64,000 nucleotides of DNA from Cordylochernes scorpioides (GCA_030710605.1 CP092879.1:44025151-44089150); one strand, 5' to 3'. Positions 21,307-33,244 are shown, counted from the first letter of the stretch. Made by a program: numbers and translations. The notes: generated by a model not told the origin, from the sequence alone.

Positions 21307-23728
21307 AATAGAGACATTAAGTGAAGCGTCTTCGGATATCACAATCATACTCGGCGAATTTAACGCCAAAAGTTCAATTTGGGGATCACCTGTCCTGGAT
21401 AACAAAAGTCAGCAGGTTGAGGACATGCTAACAGACCTCGACCTTACACCGTTAAATAACGGAGAGAACACCTATCTAAGTCCACAGGCACAGAATCCGC
21501 AATAGACATCACAGAGATAAATTACATCATCGCACCCACAACACAATGGAAAATCATGAGAGGTGCAATCAGTGACCACAGACCAATTTTAACAACCCTA
21601 AACTTCAAAATTGAGAACGTCCATTAGAATAAAAGAACATGGAACTTTAGGAAAGCCGACTTGAAAAAAATTCACAGAAAAGCTTGAAGAACTGTGCAAC
21701 GAAAAATTGAATTACAGAACGCTTGACAAAAACTTGGAAAAAATCTCTTCCAACATTTCAAAATCTGCAAAAGCATCGATACCTAGAGGTAGACGTAAAG
21801 ACCTGTGGATACCTTACTTGAAGGACCACAACATCGAGGCAGTGATTTCAGAGAGAGAGAGACAATATCAATGAACTTCTTAAAAAATAAAACAGAAGAA
21901 AACAGAAAGAACTCATTGAAATTAGTCACAAAATAGAACAAGAAATTTGGATATGAAAACAAGAAAAATGGCAGAATTCTGCGAAAAAATGGATCCAATA
22001 AAGGACAGCCAACACTGGAATATGATTAGAGTGTTAGAGAACAATCAACACCAACACCAATCCTCCAATACTCTAACCGATATGAATAGAACAGCGCGAA
22101 CGAGAACAAACAGATGGCTGACATAATTGCTGAATATCTTTCAAGCACTTCCATACTCAACTATACGAATGAAGACAGGACTCTAAAAATAATATAAACC
22201 AGTTAGTTAAACAAGCAAGAAACTTCCATCAACAAGATATTTTCTCGAGAGACTTCACACTGAATGAGCTAAACTTATCAATAAAAAAATCCAAGAGGTC
22301 ACCAAGAGATAATCTAGTCTTTGGTTAAATGATCAAACACTTTGAAGACAAAGCTAATAATCAACTCCTACGAATACTGAACATTTCATGGCAAACTGGT
22401 AAACTACCAAAGAATTGGAAGATATCAATTATAGTGCCAATACTGAAGCCAAACAAAGATGCCAAGGAATACAAGAACTATCGGCCAATTGCTCTCACCA
22501 GCAAACTTTGTAAAATACTAGAACGAATTATCCACTCTAGGCTCATAGTCTGGCTCACTAACAATAATGAAATAAACCTCTACCAAACTGCCTATAGATC
22601 CCAGCACTGTACGACTGCTCAACTGTTTTACTTCTGTCAATCAATAATAGATTCTTTCCAGGAAAAACCGCCAAAGAAGACCACGGCTATATTCCTTGAT
22701 ATGACCTCAGCTTTTGATCGAGTGTGGAGGGAGAAATTACGTGAAAAGCTGCACAACATCGGAGTAAGAGAAAAACCTTAATCTGGATTGCAGACTTCTT
22801 AAGGGGAAGAAGGTTAAAGGTTCGGGTCAATGGATAATTTTCCAAGGAAAGAAGAACATGGGCTGGTGTAACTCAGGGATCTGTGCTCAGTCCTCTACTC
22901 TATCTGCTATATATTAACGACATCTATCCTTACCTCACTGAAGACACAAAGGTTGTCTGTTATGCAGATGATATAGCCATATGGCACACAAGTAGCAGCA
23001 TAAAAAAATCGTAAAAAATACTGAACACATCAATGAGAGGACTGGAGAAGTGGGCAATGGAACTCCAAATGACCATAAACCCAATAAAACCAAACCTATG
23101 CGTCTTCTCCACTCACAGGGAAAAAGGTGTGATACTGCAGTCCTGTATCTTTCAAGTTGGTCTCGAGGACCACGCCATCACCATCTCCTAAGCGGCAAAG
23201 TACGCGATCTACGTATTCATCGTAGATCGCAAAATGCGTGGTGTCGCTGGAGACCCACTGGCGATTCTCCACAAACTCTGCAGCGCTGGAAGAGGCGCCA
23301 TATTCATTGTACATAGTGTATATAATGCATATTATCTTTTTTTAATAGTGCAGACTGTGCATGTATTGACAAGATGTCAACAAAATTATTTTAATTATTA
23401 TTGATGAGGAATTGGAATTTTCAGAACACATAATTAGCACCTCAAATAGAACTATCAGAAAACTAAACATTCTGAGAAGGCTATGTGGAACAAATTGGGG
23501 AGCAAAACCCAGAATTCTCAGAACAACATATACCACCTTAATAAGGCCGATAATGGAATATGCAACACCGGTCTGGGCTCCCTCAAGCTCATCACTAAAA
23601 GTAAGACTACACAGTGTTCAAGCAAAAGCGGCCAAAATAATCACTGGTGCTGTTTCATCCACCAACAATGAAAAAATTCAGAGAGAATGTGTTCTAGACC
23701 TACTCGCTCGAAAGCAGAAGACAAAATA
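21307..23728 (+). pseudogene. LINE A: endonuclease end and reverse transcriptase, degenerate
   Basis: It begins inside an endonuclease-like domain (SDITIILGEFNAKSSIWGSP). RT motifs follow in several broken frames: WKISIIVPILKPNKD and NYRPIALTSKLCKILERI, TAIFLDMTSAFDRVW with the first Asp, and YADDIAIW at about 22960. The thumb-like region at 23412-23728 (RTIRKLNILRRLCGTNWGAK, LIRPIMEYATPVW) ends at LLARKQKTK. Stops and frameshifts are many. Its RNase H part appears to lie at 29398-30185, beyond two later LINEs. It looks Jockey/I-group; the exact clade is not resolved. Confidence 0.85.
23120..23400 (-). other. GC-rich open island inside LINE A
   Basis: LINE homology stops after CVFSTHRE (about 23125) and resumes at about 23405. 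The part between is GC-richer than its surroundings and has an uninterrupted minus frame 23314-23096 (starts MYNEYGASSSAAEFVENRQW). A GTGAGT at 23116-23111 could be a splice donor in phase 0 after 66 codons. It also carries the perfect 10-bp inverted repeat GCGATCTACG/CGTAGATCGC. I recognise no family. It could be a captured host exon, an insert of another element or a divergent LINE segment. Confidence 0.35.
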
Positions 23729-23732
23729 AAAA

Positions 23733-26130
23733 CAACTTGGATCGGCACTTCGGAAACGAGGAACCAAAGGACGAGATCATTCTGACCACTTGTGGTTTGG
23801 TAGATCCGCCCTTTTCTGAGAATGAGGTGAAACTGACGGCTTTCAAGTTCGGGAAAAAGAAATCTCCTGGTCCCGAAGGGATCGATAACACGGTCGTGAA
23901 AGCCCTGGTAAGGATGCACCCATAGCTTCTTTCCAGGTTATTCAATAGGTGCCTGGACACTGGTACTTTTCCTGAGGCATGGAAGGTTGCCCGAGTAGTG
24001 CTTCTCGAAAAGTCTGGTAGAAAGGGTAATTCTCCTAATGATTATCGTATGCTTTCTTTACTAGCGTGTCTAGGTAAGGTCCTGGATAGCCTACTAGTTC
24101 AGCGACTGAAGCACTGGCTAGAAAGTAATGAGCTCCTTTCCTCTTTCCAACCTGGTTTTAGGGAAGGGAAGTCCACAACCACAGCTCTGAACGAGGTGTT
24201 AGAGGGGGTTCAGATGGGCTTAAATAAGGGTGCTTGGGTTCTTTTCGTGGCCCTGGACATTGATGGCGCGTTCAACTCCATGAACTGGAACAAGCTGATG
24301 AGAAATTTGATGGACATGGGTTGTCCTGATAATTTGTGCAGCTTGGTTCGTGACTTCCTGAGGGATAGACGGATTAGCCTCAGTTTTGGTGGGCGGAATT
24401 AGGAAAGAAACTGTGCTAGGGGTTGCCCCCAGGGCTCTTGCTGCGGACCTATTCTGTGGAATATCCTGGTAAACACCGTTTTCCAGGAGGAGCTCCCTGA
24501 GGGAGCCAGGCTGGTTCTCTATGCTGACGACCAGTTTCTCATTGTTGAGGCTGCTTCGAGAGCGAAGGCTGAGAAGTGTGTTGAAACTTCTCTCCAAATT
24601 CTCTCGAACTGGGCCCATGACTCTGGCCTTAAGTTCAATGTCTCCAAAACTAAAGCACTCAGCTTTAAGCCTAGGGACATAAGAACTAAAAGGAAAGGGA
24701 TCAAATGGGAACACAAGCCGGCTATCGGGATCGAAGGACGGAGGGTAGCGTTGATCAATAGGATGACCATCCTGGGGGTGGTCATTGATGACAAGATGGG
24801 TTGGCAATACCAGGCGGAGGAGATGGTGGCGAGAGGCAGGGAGGCGTTGTGTAGGCCTGTCCTGGTTGGCTCTCAACGGGGGGGGGGGGGGGGGAAGAGA
24901 AGGAGGGTACTATTTTTAGGAACCTCTGCCTCTCCTGTGTCGAGCCAATCCTGCTATATGCTTCCAGGGCTTGGTGTCGCCGAAACAGGGATCAGAAGGT
25001 GGCGACTACTCTAGAGAGAGTGCATAAGACAGCGGCACTCAGAATCACAGGGGGATATCGCACTACCAGCAGTGAGGCCTTATTGGTCCTCGCTGGTCTT
25101 ATTCCCCTGGGGTTGAAACTAGAGGAGGAGACCATCAGACAGAAGATCTAAGAGAACAGGGAAGATGCCCTGGGATTTGAAGCGGGTGCCCTGGAATGGA
25201 AGAGGGACCCAAGAAAGCCTCCGCAGTGGTTGCCAAAGTGGAATTGGAGTCCTGGAGAGCCGACAGGGAATGGCACGGAGGTTTTCACTGATGGGAGTAG
25301 GTCTGGAATCAATACTGGAGCTGGGGTAGTGATTTTCACTAATGGAGAGCTGATCTTCCAAGAAAGTTTAACACTCAGAGTGGACGAATTGGTCTTTTCA
25401 GCCGAGCTGGTTGCGATCAGGGTAGCCCGCAGAGTGTGTGCCGAGAAGAACTTCAGCCCGGACCGCCTCTATTTAGATTGTATGTCGGCCCTCGTCGCCA
25501 TCAATCTGGAGAAAGGGCAACTCGCGCATCAAATAATCCAGGAGCTGGAGATGATGACGCGGGCTCCGGAGCTCCCTTGGTTTAGGAGACACAGCCTCAT
25601 CGAAGGTAATGAGTTCGCAGACAGGATCTCTAAGGCAGGATGCTTAAAAGGTAGATCACTGAGGACCACAGTGACCAAGAAAGAAGTTTATAGGAGGATC
25701 AGGGAGCACGTCCAGGACTTATGTTTGGACAGATGGAGGAACATTGTGAAGGGGAGAGAGTTATTCAATGGGGTAACAACACCCAAGTACCTCTGTAAGG
25801 TAATGTCCCACAAACTCATTAGGGTAGTTCGGGACATGGGCTCTTCCCCAAGTCTCCACAGATTTGAAATTAAGAGCAATCCTGATTGCGTCTGTGGAGA
25901 AAGGGATGTGGATGCACGCCACTACGTCTTGGATTGTCCAAGGGTAGTGGGTGTGCAGGAAGAGAGAAGGAGGGCGAGGGGCGCGATTGAGAGTGAGCTG
26001 CTGAAAAATCACAGCAAGCTTCTTGAGAAAGCCCACGACGTGGCAGCTGAGCTTTTCCTCAGCTGTGAGTGAACAGAGTCGACCGGGGTCTGCCTCCCCG
26101 CGGTCCCTGCTGGACACAGTAGATAGTTTC
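23733..26130 (+). pseudogene. LINE B: R1/LOA-like reverse transcriptase with RNase H, 5'-truncated
   Basis: It starts within the RT N-terminus (FKFGKKKSPGPEGIDNTVVK). RT motifs are NDYRMLSLLACLGKVLDSLL, VALDIDGAFNSMNW (first Asp) and LVLYADDQFLIVEAAS at about 24510-24550. The last 280 codons (25230-26072) form one clean frame with RNase H (TEVFTDGSRSGINTGAGVVI, YLDCMSALVAINLEKG, EGNEFADRISKAG). A C-terminal Cys/His tail follows (CVCGERDVDARHYVLDCP). A stop and a frameshift disable the RT part. An RNase H after RT fits the I/R1/LOA group. Confidence 0.9.
24878..24894 (+). repeat. Poly-G run of 17
   Basis: An uninterrupted G17 lies inside the LINE B RT thumb region and shifts the frame there. 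It may be a real slippage product or a base-calling or assembly fault. Confidence 0.9.
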
Positions 26131-29100
26131 CTATTTTGCTGTGATTAAAGGCCACCGCTACAGAAATCCTTCCAGACACGTTGTCTGGGAGGTGGTGTTT
26201 TAAGGTACAATGTCCAATCACTAGCTTGGATACCGTTACTTGGCTTATGAGTTGAACAGAATAGCAGCGAAGGCATGCTTCGCATGCCGGCTTGTGGACC
26301 GAAAGGTCTGGGTGGCCATCTGCTTCTAGGGTATACCAACTGTGCTTAGGTGGGATCCTCCAGTTCTTGTTTATTTTGGCTACTGTTTCTATTTCTTTAA
26401 AAGTAAGTTTATTTTTCTGTAGCAAGGGTTCTTTTGTGCCTTTTTTCGCTAGCGCATCAGCAGCTTCATTGCCTTCAATGCTAACATGTAAGAGTATCCA
26501 TTGAAGGTGAATGTCTGAGGTATTGAGAGTTTTTAGAGATAACCAATTATGTTCCTGCTTACTTTGTCTCTAAGTTCCCCTGTGTGACTCAAGTGTTGTA
26601 TGGCACTTCTACTATCAGTAAGAATCCATATATCGTGATGTTTAATGTTTCTGATGGATTTTAAGACTTCATAGATGGCTATAAGTTCTGATCTGAAGAC
26701 TGAGCAAAATTCTGGGTTTCTTCTGTTCATTTTCTCAATGCCATTTGTGGTTTTAATGAGAGAGCCACTGCCAGTGTGTCCCAACTCATCTCTGCTACCA
26801 TCGGTATAGATAGTTATTGCATTTTTAGGAATTTTATATTAATTATTTCTAATGATAATTGTTTTAAGTATTCTGGATTTTGGTATTGTTTGTTGGTGGT
26901 TTCATTTAAAGTGGCATTAAAAATAACATTTTGTTAGTGGTTCGCATGGAGATATTTTTTTCAGCTAAATAATATTTTTCCACTTTATATTTTAAAATCC
27001 ATTTCTTTTGGCCAGGTGGAGAGGGCCTTCTTTTTTGAGTCTTAGATTGGATTCCCAATTAAGTATGTAATTGAAAGTTCTGTGTTTGTTTTCATAACTC
27101 TTGATTTTGTTTATATATTTTGGCAGATTGTAGCTTATTCTATTCTTTAAGGGCATAATGTCTGCCTCGTAAAGTACAATATCATTAGGGCAGGGTTTTC
27201 GAAGACCTGTAATAATTCTAGCTGCCCTTAGTTGTATCCTTTCCAGTGATTTTAGATTTGTTTCAGATGCTGTACCATAGATTTGATATCCATATTCCAG
27301 GATAGGTCTAATTAGAGATGTGTAAGTTAATTTTATTGTTGTTGCTTCAGCTCTCCACTCTTCCTGAAATATATTTCAAGATTTTTAGTCGGTCTCTTCC
27401 TTTTCTAACAACTCCTTCAATATGCTTACTGGAGTTGATTTCTGGATCCAGGGTGTAGCCGAGATATTTAGGATGTTTATTATATTGCAATTGTTGTTCT
27501 TTCAGAATAATATTTGGTCTTATTTTGTATAGTTTCTTATCGGTAGTAAAAAGACAGGTTTCAGATTTTTGGGGGTTAAATTCTAATTTATGTTTATTTG
27601 CAAATTTTTCTAGGTGGAGAAGAGTCTTGTTAAATCTCTTTCAGCTTTTTTCCAGTTAGTGCTGCTGCTCCATAGAATAATGTCATCAGCGAAAAGTCCA
27701 ATATTGGTTTTATGTGAAATTTATTTTTCTATGCCTGCAATAAATAGGGTGAAGAGAGTTGGGCTAAGGACTGATCCTTGGTACAATTTGAAGGTTTTAG
27801 ATAGAGTGCCATTATATTTGATCCTGATTTATATATTTTTAAGAGAATCATTTATCCAAGTGATAGCTTTTCCATCAATTTTGAAATGTTTGTATAATTT
27901 TGTAATTAACTTGTTTTTCCATACCTTATCAAAAGCTTGTGTAAGGTCTAAAAAGCAGCTATGGTGTGGTTAGTAGGTTTTTCGTTTTGTGCATCTTTTA
28001 CCTTTTGTGTGAAAAATAAGAGTTGGTCTATTGTCCCATGTCCTTTCCTAAATCCATATTGTTCTTCTGGTAAGAGATTTCTTGTGTCGGGGTGGTAGGT
28101 GAGTCGTCTGAGTATAATTTTTTCCATTAATTTGCAGCAAATATTTGTTAGGGAGATAGGTCGGTAGTTTTTTGGGTCATCAGCAGATTTGTCAAGTTTT
28201 TTAATGTCTTGAGGCAATTTTCCAGTTTTCCAGGAGTTATTGAAAATATTAAGAAGTCTTTCTTTGCCAATTTTGCCCAAGTTTGATATCATTCGGCCAT
28301 GGATTCCATCTGGCCCAGGAGTCTTGTTTAGGTCAGTGTTTTCTAATGCATAAGCTAGCTCTTTCATATTGATTTTTTTCATGGAAAATATTATGAGTGC
28401 TGGTGACATTTTTTACAGTCATGAATAATCTTTCGGGCCTTTTTTCAACCATGATTTTACTACTTATTTGATATGAATTACCTAAAAGATTGGCAGCAAT
28501 TTTGTCATTAGTTGCTGGTGTACCATCTGTATTCTGAATCATATTTGTGTTTTCAGTTTGTGGCTGGACTCTGTCAATTTGTTTTGTCAAATTCCAAAGT
28601 TTTGTATTTGGGTTTCTTGGGTTCAGGTTTTCACAAGTTTGTTTCCATTTTTCCCTTTTCACATTTACGCATAATCTTTTTTTATTTTTGCAATCACAAT
28701 GTTCTGTTCAGTTCTACAATATTTTTGGTTTTGGCTGCACTTTTTTGTAGTTCATTTCTTTTAGTTATAAGTCTTTGAATATTTTTTGCCTGGTGTGTAT
28801 AATTTGGAATCCATTTCTTAATATTACCTCTTGGTATTGAAACTTTGGCTGCTTTAATAATGGTGTTTTCGAAAGATATCATATTAGCCTTTTTGAAGTT
28901 CCAGAATTTTTCTTAATTGAGCTAGTTTTGGTCTTGGTGCTAATTTCTATCAAATTAGGCAAATGATCACTTCCAAAACTTTTTAATATTTTCTATTTGC
29001 ATTTGTGGAAAATGTCAGGATAGTAAAAACTTATATCAAGGGCTTGTGCAGTATTATAGCTTGTAGGAATGATGGGTAGGATTCCCATCATTAAAGCACA

Positions 29101-29398
29101 TGAAGGCATTGTCGTCAAATATGTTTGATAGTATTTTGCCTCTTGGGTTTGGCGTAGAACATCCCCATAGTTGATGTTTGACATTAAGGTCACCTACAAT
29201 AATAGTGTTGTCTGTAAGAAATTGAGCCATTGTTCCATCGTCAATAAATGTATTGTTTGGAGGGTGATAAATATTGTAATTGTGGATGGCTTGGTTTTGA
29301 TTGAGGTAGACTTTGATACCTTGGGCTTCGAGGTCTAATGTGTTTGTAATATTAACGGCTATGTCCTCATAGTACAAATTCTTGATTAAAATTGCTAG
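26100..29398 (-). pseudogene. LINE C: endonuclease, RT and RNase H, degenerate
   Basis: Read on the minus strand. Part of the endonuclease (RGLAILIKNLYYEDIAV, TIIVGDLNVKHQLWGC) is at 29398-29054, and a linker follows. RT is at 28409-27948 (TPGPDGIHGRMISNLGK, NYRPISLTNICCKLMEKI, EQYGFRKGHGTIDQLLFF). Further RT runs in broken frames to about 27050. RNase H is at 26784-26380 (FRSELIAIYEVLKSIRN, ILTDSRSAIQHL, then HVSIEGNEAADALAKKGTKE after a shift). It meets the 3' end of LINE B tail to tail at about 26100-26160. It is 5'-truncated and inactive, and I/Jockey-like. Confidence 0.87.
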
Positions 29399-30185
29399 GC
29401 CACGCCCTTCAACAGAATATACAGATGGATCTTCAGACCTTACCCTGAGTAATGGAGGGGCCGGAATTAACATAATACTGCAAGATGGAACAAACATCAA
29501 AATCAAAGAAGGAGCAGGACAGATTTCGTCAAACTTCACTTGTGAACTGACAGCTATCTGGAAAGCCCTTGATGTATGCCTTAACCAACCATCCCTGCTT
29601 CAAGCAGAAGGAATTTTAATATACAGCGACTCCATATCCGCTCTAGAAGAAATTCAGAAGGGCAATACTAAAATCACACAGAAAATACACTCGTTACTTA
29701 CCCAACTGGAACCATTGGAGAATAACTGCATTCTACAATGAATCCCTGCCCATGCTGGGATCAGGGGTAATGAAATGGCATTTGAATTGGCAAAGGAAGC
29801 CAGAAAGTTGAGCCAAAGGAAAGAACAAATGTCATTATTTGACGCTGATTCTTTGTCAAAATACAAGATAATTAAACGAAAAAATAAGAAAAGATCAAAA
29901 TGCGAAATAAACTCTGAGAGAAAAATGACAAAAACTATAACAAGATTTAGAACAAAACACTATAAAGGAATGACAATACATCCAGATGGCACAAGAACCT
30001 ATAGGGCATGCAACAATTGTCCTGGTGTGGAACTTACACCTACCCACATATTCTTATAGCCAGCAATGGCCGCAGCCTTGCAAAAATTAGACATAGACCC
30101 TGAGCAGTAGCTTTACACACCGAAGATAGTGGACATTGCTGCTGCTGTGATGGAGATTAATGGAAACATCTGAGGCTCTTTATTG
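29398..30185 (+). pseudogene. LINE A 3' part: RNase H and C-terminal tail
   Basis: RNase H begins TEYTDGSSDLTLSNGGAGI, continues to LIYSDSISALEEIQKGN and, after a stop, IPAHAGIRGNEMAFELAKEA. The C-terminal region has KHYKGMTIHPDGTRTYRACN and NCPGVELTPTHIF, then PEQ-stop-LYTPKIVDIAAAV. The end is TGGACACGACAACAACAAC. The same strand and matching domain order make it the likely continuation of LINE A (21307-23728), split by LINEs B and C. Short 3' copies of this family lie at 33831-34108, 46989-47231 and 54825-54961. Confidence 0.82.
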
Positions 30186-30353
30186 GACACGACAACAACA
30201 ACGGCATTCCAGAGTAAAATAAATTATCAGAGATAGATACATATTTCTCAAATGAATTAAAATAAATATAATCGATACTGAGTGAGAGTTGAATTAAAAA
30301 TATTAGAAATTTATTATCTTCGGAAACAAACCGTATCTAAAATATCAATTTTC
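30186..30353. other. Residual internal sequence of the long-TIR transposon
   Basis: AT-rich sequence between the LINE tail and the right TIR. It is too short to hold the missing N-terminal half of the transposase, and no matching frame is seen. Confidence 0.5.
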
Positions 30354-30752
30354 TTTTTGCTACATGTTTTAATTTGCATTTACCTATTTTACATATCTCT
30401 GATTGTATTTGAAAATCGTTAACCAATTCTTCATACTTTTGGCGAAGTGGTGTTTTATTAATTTGTTATTTGATATTATTAGGGTTCTTTCCTGGTATTC
30501 AAAAAGGAAAAATACATGCCGATCAGTTATATTTTTCAATTTATCAAACAATTTGGCCGCTGAATATCTGATTCTGGTGGAGCGCCATCTGGCGAATAAA
30601 ATTGTAACTAAAATCAATTTCGAATTTTTCATTATTTGCCATAAAAAATCCCATTGCATCCTGAACACAATGGTGTTTACCGCATTGCTCTAGCGCAAAT
30701 ATTCGCGGAGTTATTAATTTTTAAAATAGTGCGGGACTTTTGGATCACCCTG
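30354..30752 (-). repeat. Right 399-bp terminal inverted repeat
   Basis: Reverse complement of 19424-19822 with a few substitutions; it ends GGATCACCCTG followed by TA (30753-30754). Confidence 0.9.
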
Positions 30753-30824
30753 TAGTATAATCTTCAAGATGATAAAAAATCAACAGAAATATTTTTTTTT
30801 TATTTATAATATATAGATATACAA

Positions 30825-31020
30825 GGTCTTCATTGGTGACGCCCACCGCAAGAAAGACTCCACCACCGATGGACTGCGAGAGTTCTTTCCCACAGAGTGG
30901 GCAGGTCGATGAAGTAGCTGGCGTTACTCACGTCAAGACCAAGATGGTACTTGTAGATGGTAGCCTTCGCCACACTGGTCAACAGTCAAACAAGTCAAAG
31001 AAAGAGAGAGAGAGATATTT
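30825..31020 (-). repeat. GC-richer dispersed repeat (copy 2)
   Basis: Inverted relative of 16445-16620. The minus frame has KATIYKYHLGLDVSNASYFID, then PTLWERTLAVHRWWS and a stop. Adjacent GAGAGAGA at 31004-31015. Confidence 0.6.
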
Positions 31021-32040
31021 GAGATTTTAAATAATTCATTAACTACATACACAAGTCAATGGTAGTATAGATAAAATAAAATATATAAAAAAAGATAATA
31101 CAAAATATATAGTAAAAAGATAAAATAAAAGAGTAAACTATATACAGTTATTAAAAATAAAGAAGGCTAATCCTGACCAGCAGCACATGTGATTTTTAGA
31201 TGGCAGAGCGCCATCTAGTGGAACAGAAATCAACTGCCTGTTTTATTTTTAATATCAACACCTGAACTTTTTTTTTTCTACTGTTTTTTCATATACAGTT
31301 ATGTGAAGTCCAGGTGACTCCCCCAAAGACAAAGAGTCATTTTATACAGACCTTATACCGCAAGTACAAAATTAAAGAAATGAAGGGCATGGCTCATCAG
31401 TGATAAACCTTCTCAGAGGTGTGGCTAGCTTTATGGACTTTAAAATGGAGGTTTTACCACTAATAAGTCTCCCCATTTCAAAATTTATCTATTGAAGTAT
31501 AAGGTCTGTAGAATTATATATATATATATATCAAAAATAAAAAAGGCATTGCCTGACCAGGAGCACATGTGCTTTTTAGAAGGCAGAGCGCCATCTGGTG
31601 GAACAGAAATCAACTAAACATTGATTTAGCCTATTCCCTGATATTTGGCCAACCCAATTTTTTGATAAATCAAGAAAAGCCATCCACGAAGGCGTTTGTT
31701 CGCTGTTGGCGCTCGTCAACGTGGAGTAGGCTGTATCACTGCGACCAAAAAGATATTTGGTCCCAGAGGCTTCTTGAGAAACCAAGAAATGGGTATTTAA
31801 GGCCAAACTTGCGTAAATACGCTTGAAAACAATAGAAAAAAATATATATTAAAATGAAAAATATGGGTAAATATTTCTAACTCTCTAGCTCAATATATTG
31901 GACGCTAAGTTAATAATGATATTTGAAATGTGTTGTCTTATTCTATGAATACTTCATCTACTAACAAATTAGAACTGATTTTCTATCAGACTATCTTCAA
32001 TTTCTATGTTAATTATCAATAAAAAAATACACCATGGCAT
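31021..32040. other. Gene-free stretch made of MITE fragments
   Basis: 31150-31290 and 31545-31830 share CAGCACATGTG or CAGGAGCACATGTG, AGGCAGAGCGCCATCT and GGAACAGAAATCAACT. The second copy continues into the AAGCGTTTGTTCGC...GTCAACGTGG module. 31390-31445 is a fragment of the CTGATGAG repeat family. No coding region. Confidence 0.7.
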
Positions 32041-32041
32041 A

Positions 32042-32653
32042 GTACTGTTGAATTTGGATATTTCAAAGCCCAAGGGACCAAAGGAAATTCGAATTATCTA
32101 AAAATTCAAATTAAAAAGGTTTTGAATAAAAGGCTTAAAGGTCTAGGGAACAGAATGAATATTCGAATTAACAACAACAAAAACCTTTATTAAGACACTA
32201 TTGTCTTACAAGGAAATTCTCCTAAAAGGTTATATATGCACATGAAAGAGAAGAAAAAGCAATTTAGAGGGGAGGGGGAGCAATCAGCCGTTGTCTGTGG
32301 AGTTGAGCACTTCTTCTCTCATTTTATCAATCGCCTTTAAAAATTTGAAATATTTATAAACAAATGTTTTATCCAGCAGGAGAGGAGTGAAGATTTTATA
32401 TACATGTTGTTCATTTTAGTGAGTTGGCCCCGAAATTTCGCGAATTTCCAGTCTCTTTTCATGTAGGAATGGGCAATGGAATAGATAGTAGACCAAATTT
32501 TCTTGGATGCCAACATTGCAGAGGTAGCAATTTAAAGGGTCTCTGTTTCAAAATCTCGTGATATCATCTCGGAAAAGTAGCCATAGAATCCTTGAATATT
32601 CGAATTAAAGACGTCTATGAATTAAAAACGTTTGAATTATCAAGTTCTACTGT
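32042..32653. mobile_element. Pogo/Tigger-like MITE split by a LINE end
   Basis: Both outer parts carry runs of TTCGAATTA, and the right end is ATTATCAAGTTCTACTG followed by TA. The left end is more diverged. Relatives are 34914-35086 and 49591-49764. The LINE fragment at 32171-32592 sits in the middle. Confidence 0.65.
32171..32592 (-). mobile_element. LINE 3' end fragment with 15-bp target duplication
   Basis: Flanked by TGAATATTCGAATTA (32156-32170, 32593-32607). On the minus strand it encodes a Cys/His tail (NCYLCNVGIQENLVYYLFHC and PFLHEKRLEIREI) typical of I-group LINE C-termini. It ends TAATAAAGGTTTTTGTTGTTGTT. The 5' truncation and long target duplication are the marks of target-primed reverse transcription. 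Confidence 0.88.
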
Positions 32654-33056
32654 ATTACAAAATGGTGAGAGTGTAAATAACTATTTTCAAAATGGTCGTC
32701 TTGACGTCAGTTCAAAGAACACTACAATAAAATTCTGATTTTAATGAATAAATCCAAGTTATAATAGTCCTTTTCTGCTAGTGAACATTATTTATATTCG
32801 TTTAGAATTAAGATAAAGGATTTTCCCTTTGTCGTGAAGAGAGAGAATAAAAAAGACAAATGGACCTTGGCAACTTCAAGGACTATGTCATGGGTTTGCT
32901 ATGTTACGTCTAATATAATCCGGCCTTGAATCTGTCAGCAATAAGATTTGTTAGCTTTTGGATAAATGTTCTTGGAAAGTTGAGAATAATGTTGGAAAAT
33001 TGGAAAGATGACTAAAAGAATCATACAATGTTTGTTAAACTTGTTCAACAAGACTC
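32654..33056. other. Gene-free stretch
   Basis: AT-rich, without a credible frame or a repeat I can match inside this window. Confidence 0.5.
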
Positions 33057-33077
33057 TATATTGCCGATGGCTTGCTT

Positions 33078-33232
33078 ACGCACGCGCGCACATACACACA
33101 CGCGCACGTACACACAAACGCAAGCACGCACACAGACACACATAGACACACACACGCTCTAACACATACACACACGCGCGCACAAACACACGCACACAAT
33201 GCACAAACTCACACATATACAAATGTTGATAC
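33078..33232. repeat. CA/CG-rich microsatellite
   Basis: Imperfect (CA)n with CG interruptions (ACACACACGCGCACG and similar). Confidence 0.95.
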
Positions 33233-33244
33233 TATCTAACATTA

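Larger units (their letters stand above)
19424..30752 (-). mobile_element. Long-TIR Tc1/mariner-superfamily transposon with nested LINEs (11.3 kb)
   Basis: The outer ends are 399-bp inverted repeats (19424-19822, 30354-30752) that begin CAGGGTGATCCAAAAGTCCC, agree at roughly 97 percent, and are bounded by TA on both sides. Inside the left end lies the C-terminal part of a matching transposase on the minus strand. The rest is filled by LINE insertions, and only about 170 bp remain between the last LINE end and the right inverted repeat. The simplest reading is one transposon opened by LINE insertion plus loss of its 5' coding part. Two separate inverted copies are an alternative. Confidence 0.65.

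Noticed and set aside
33078-33232. CRISPR-like or satellite array
   Set aside because: It is an imperfect dinucleotide microsatellite without a longer repeat unit.
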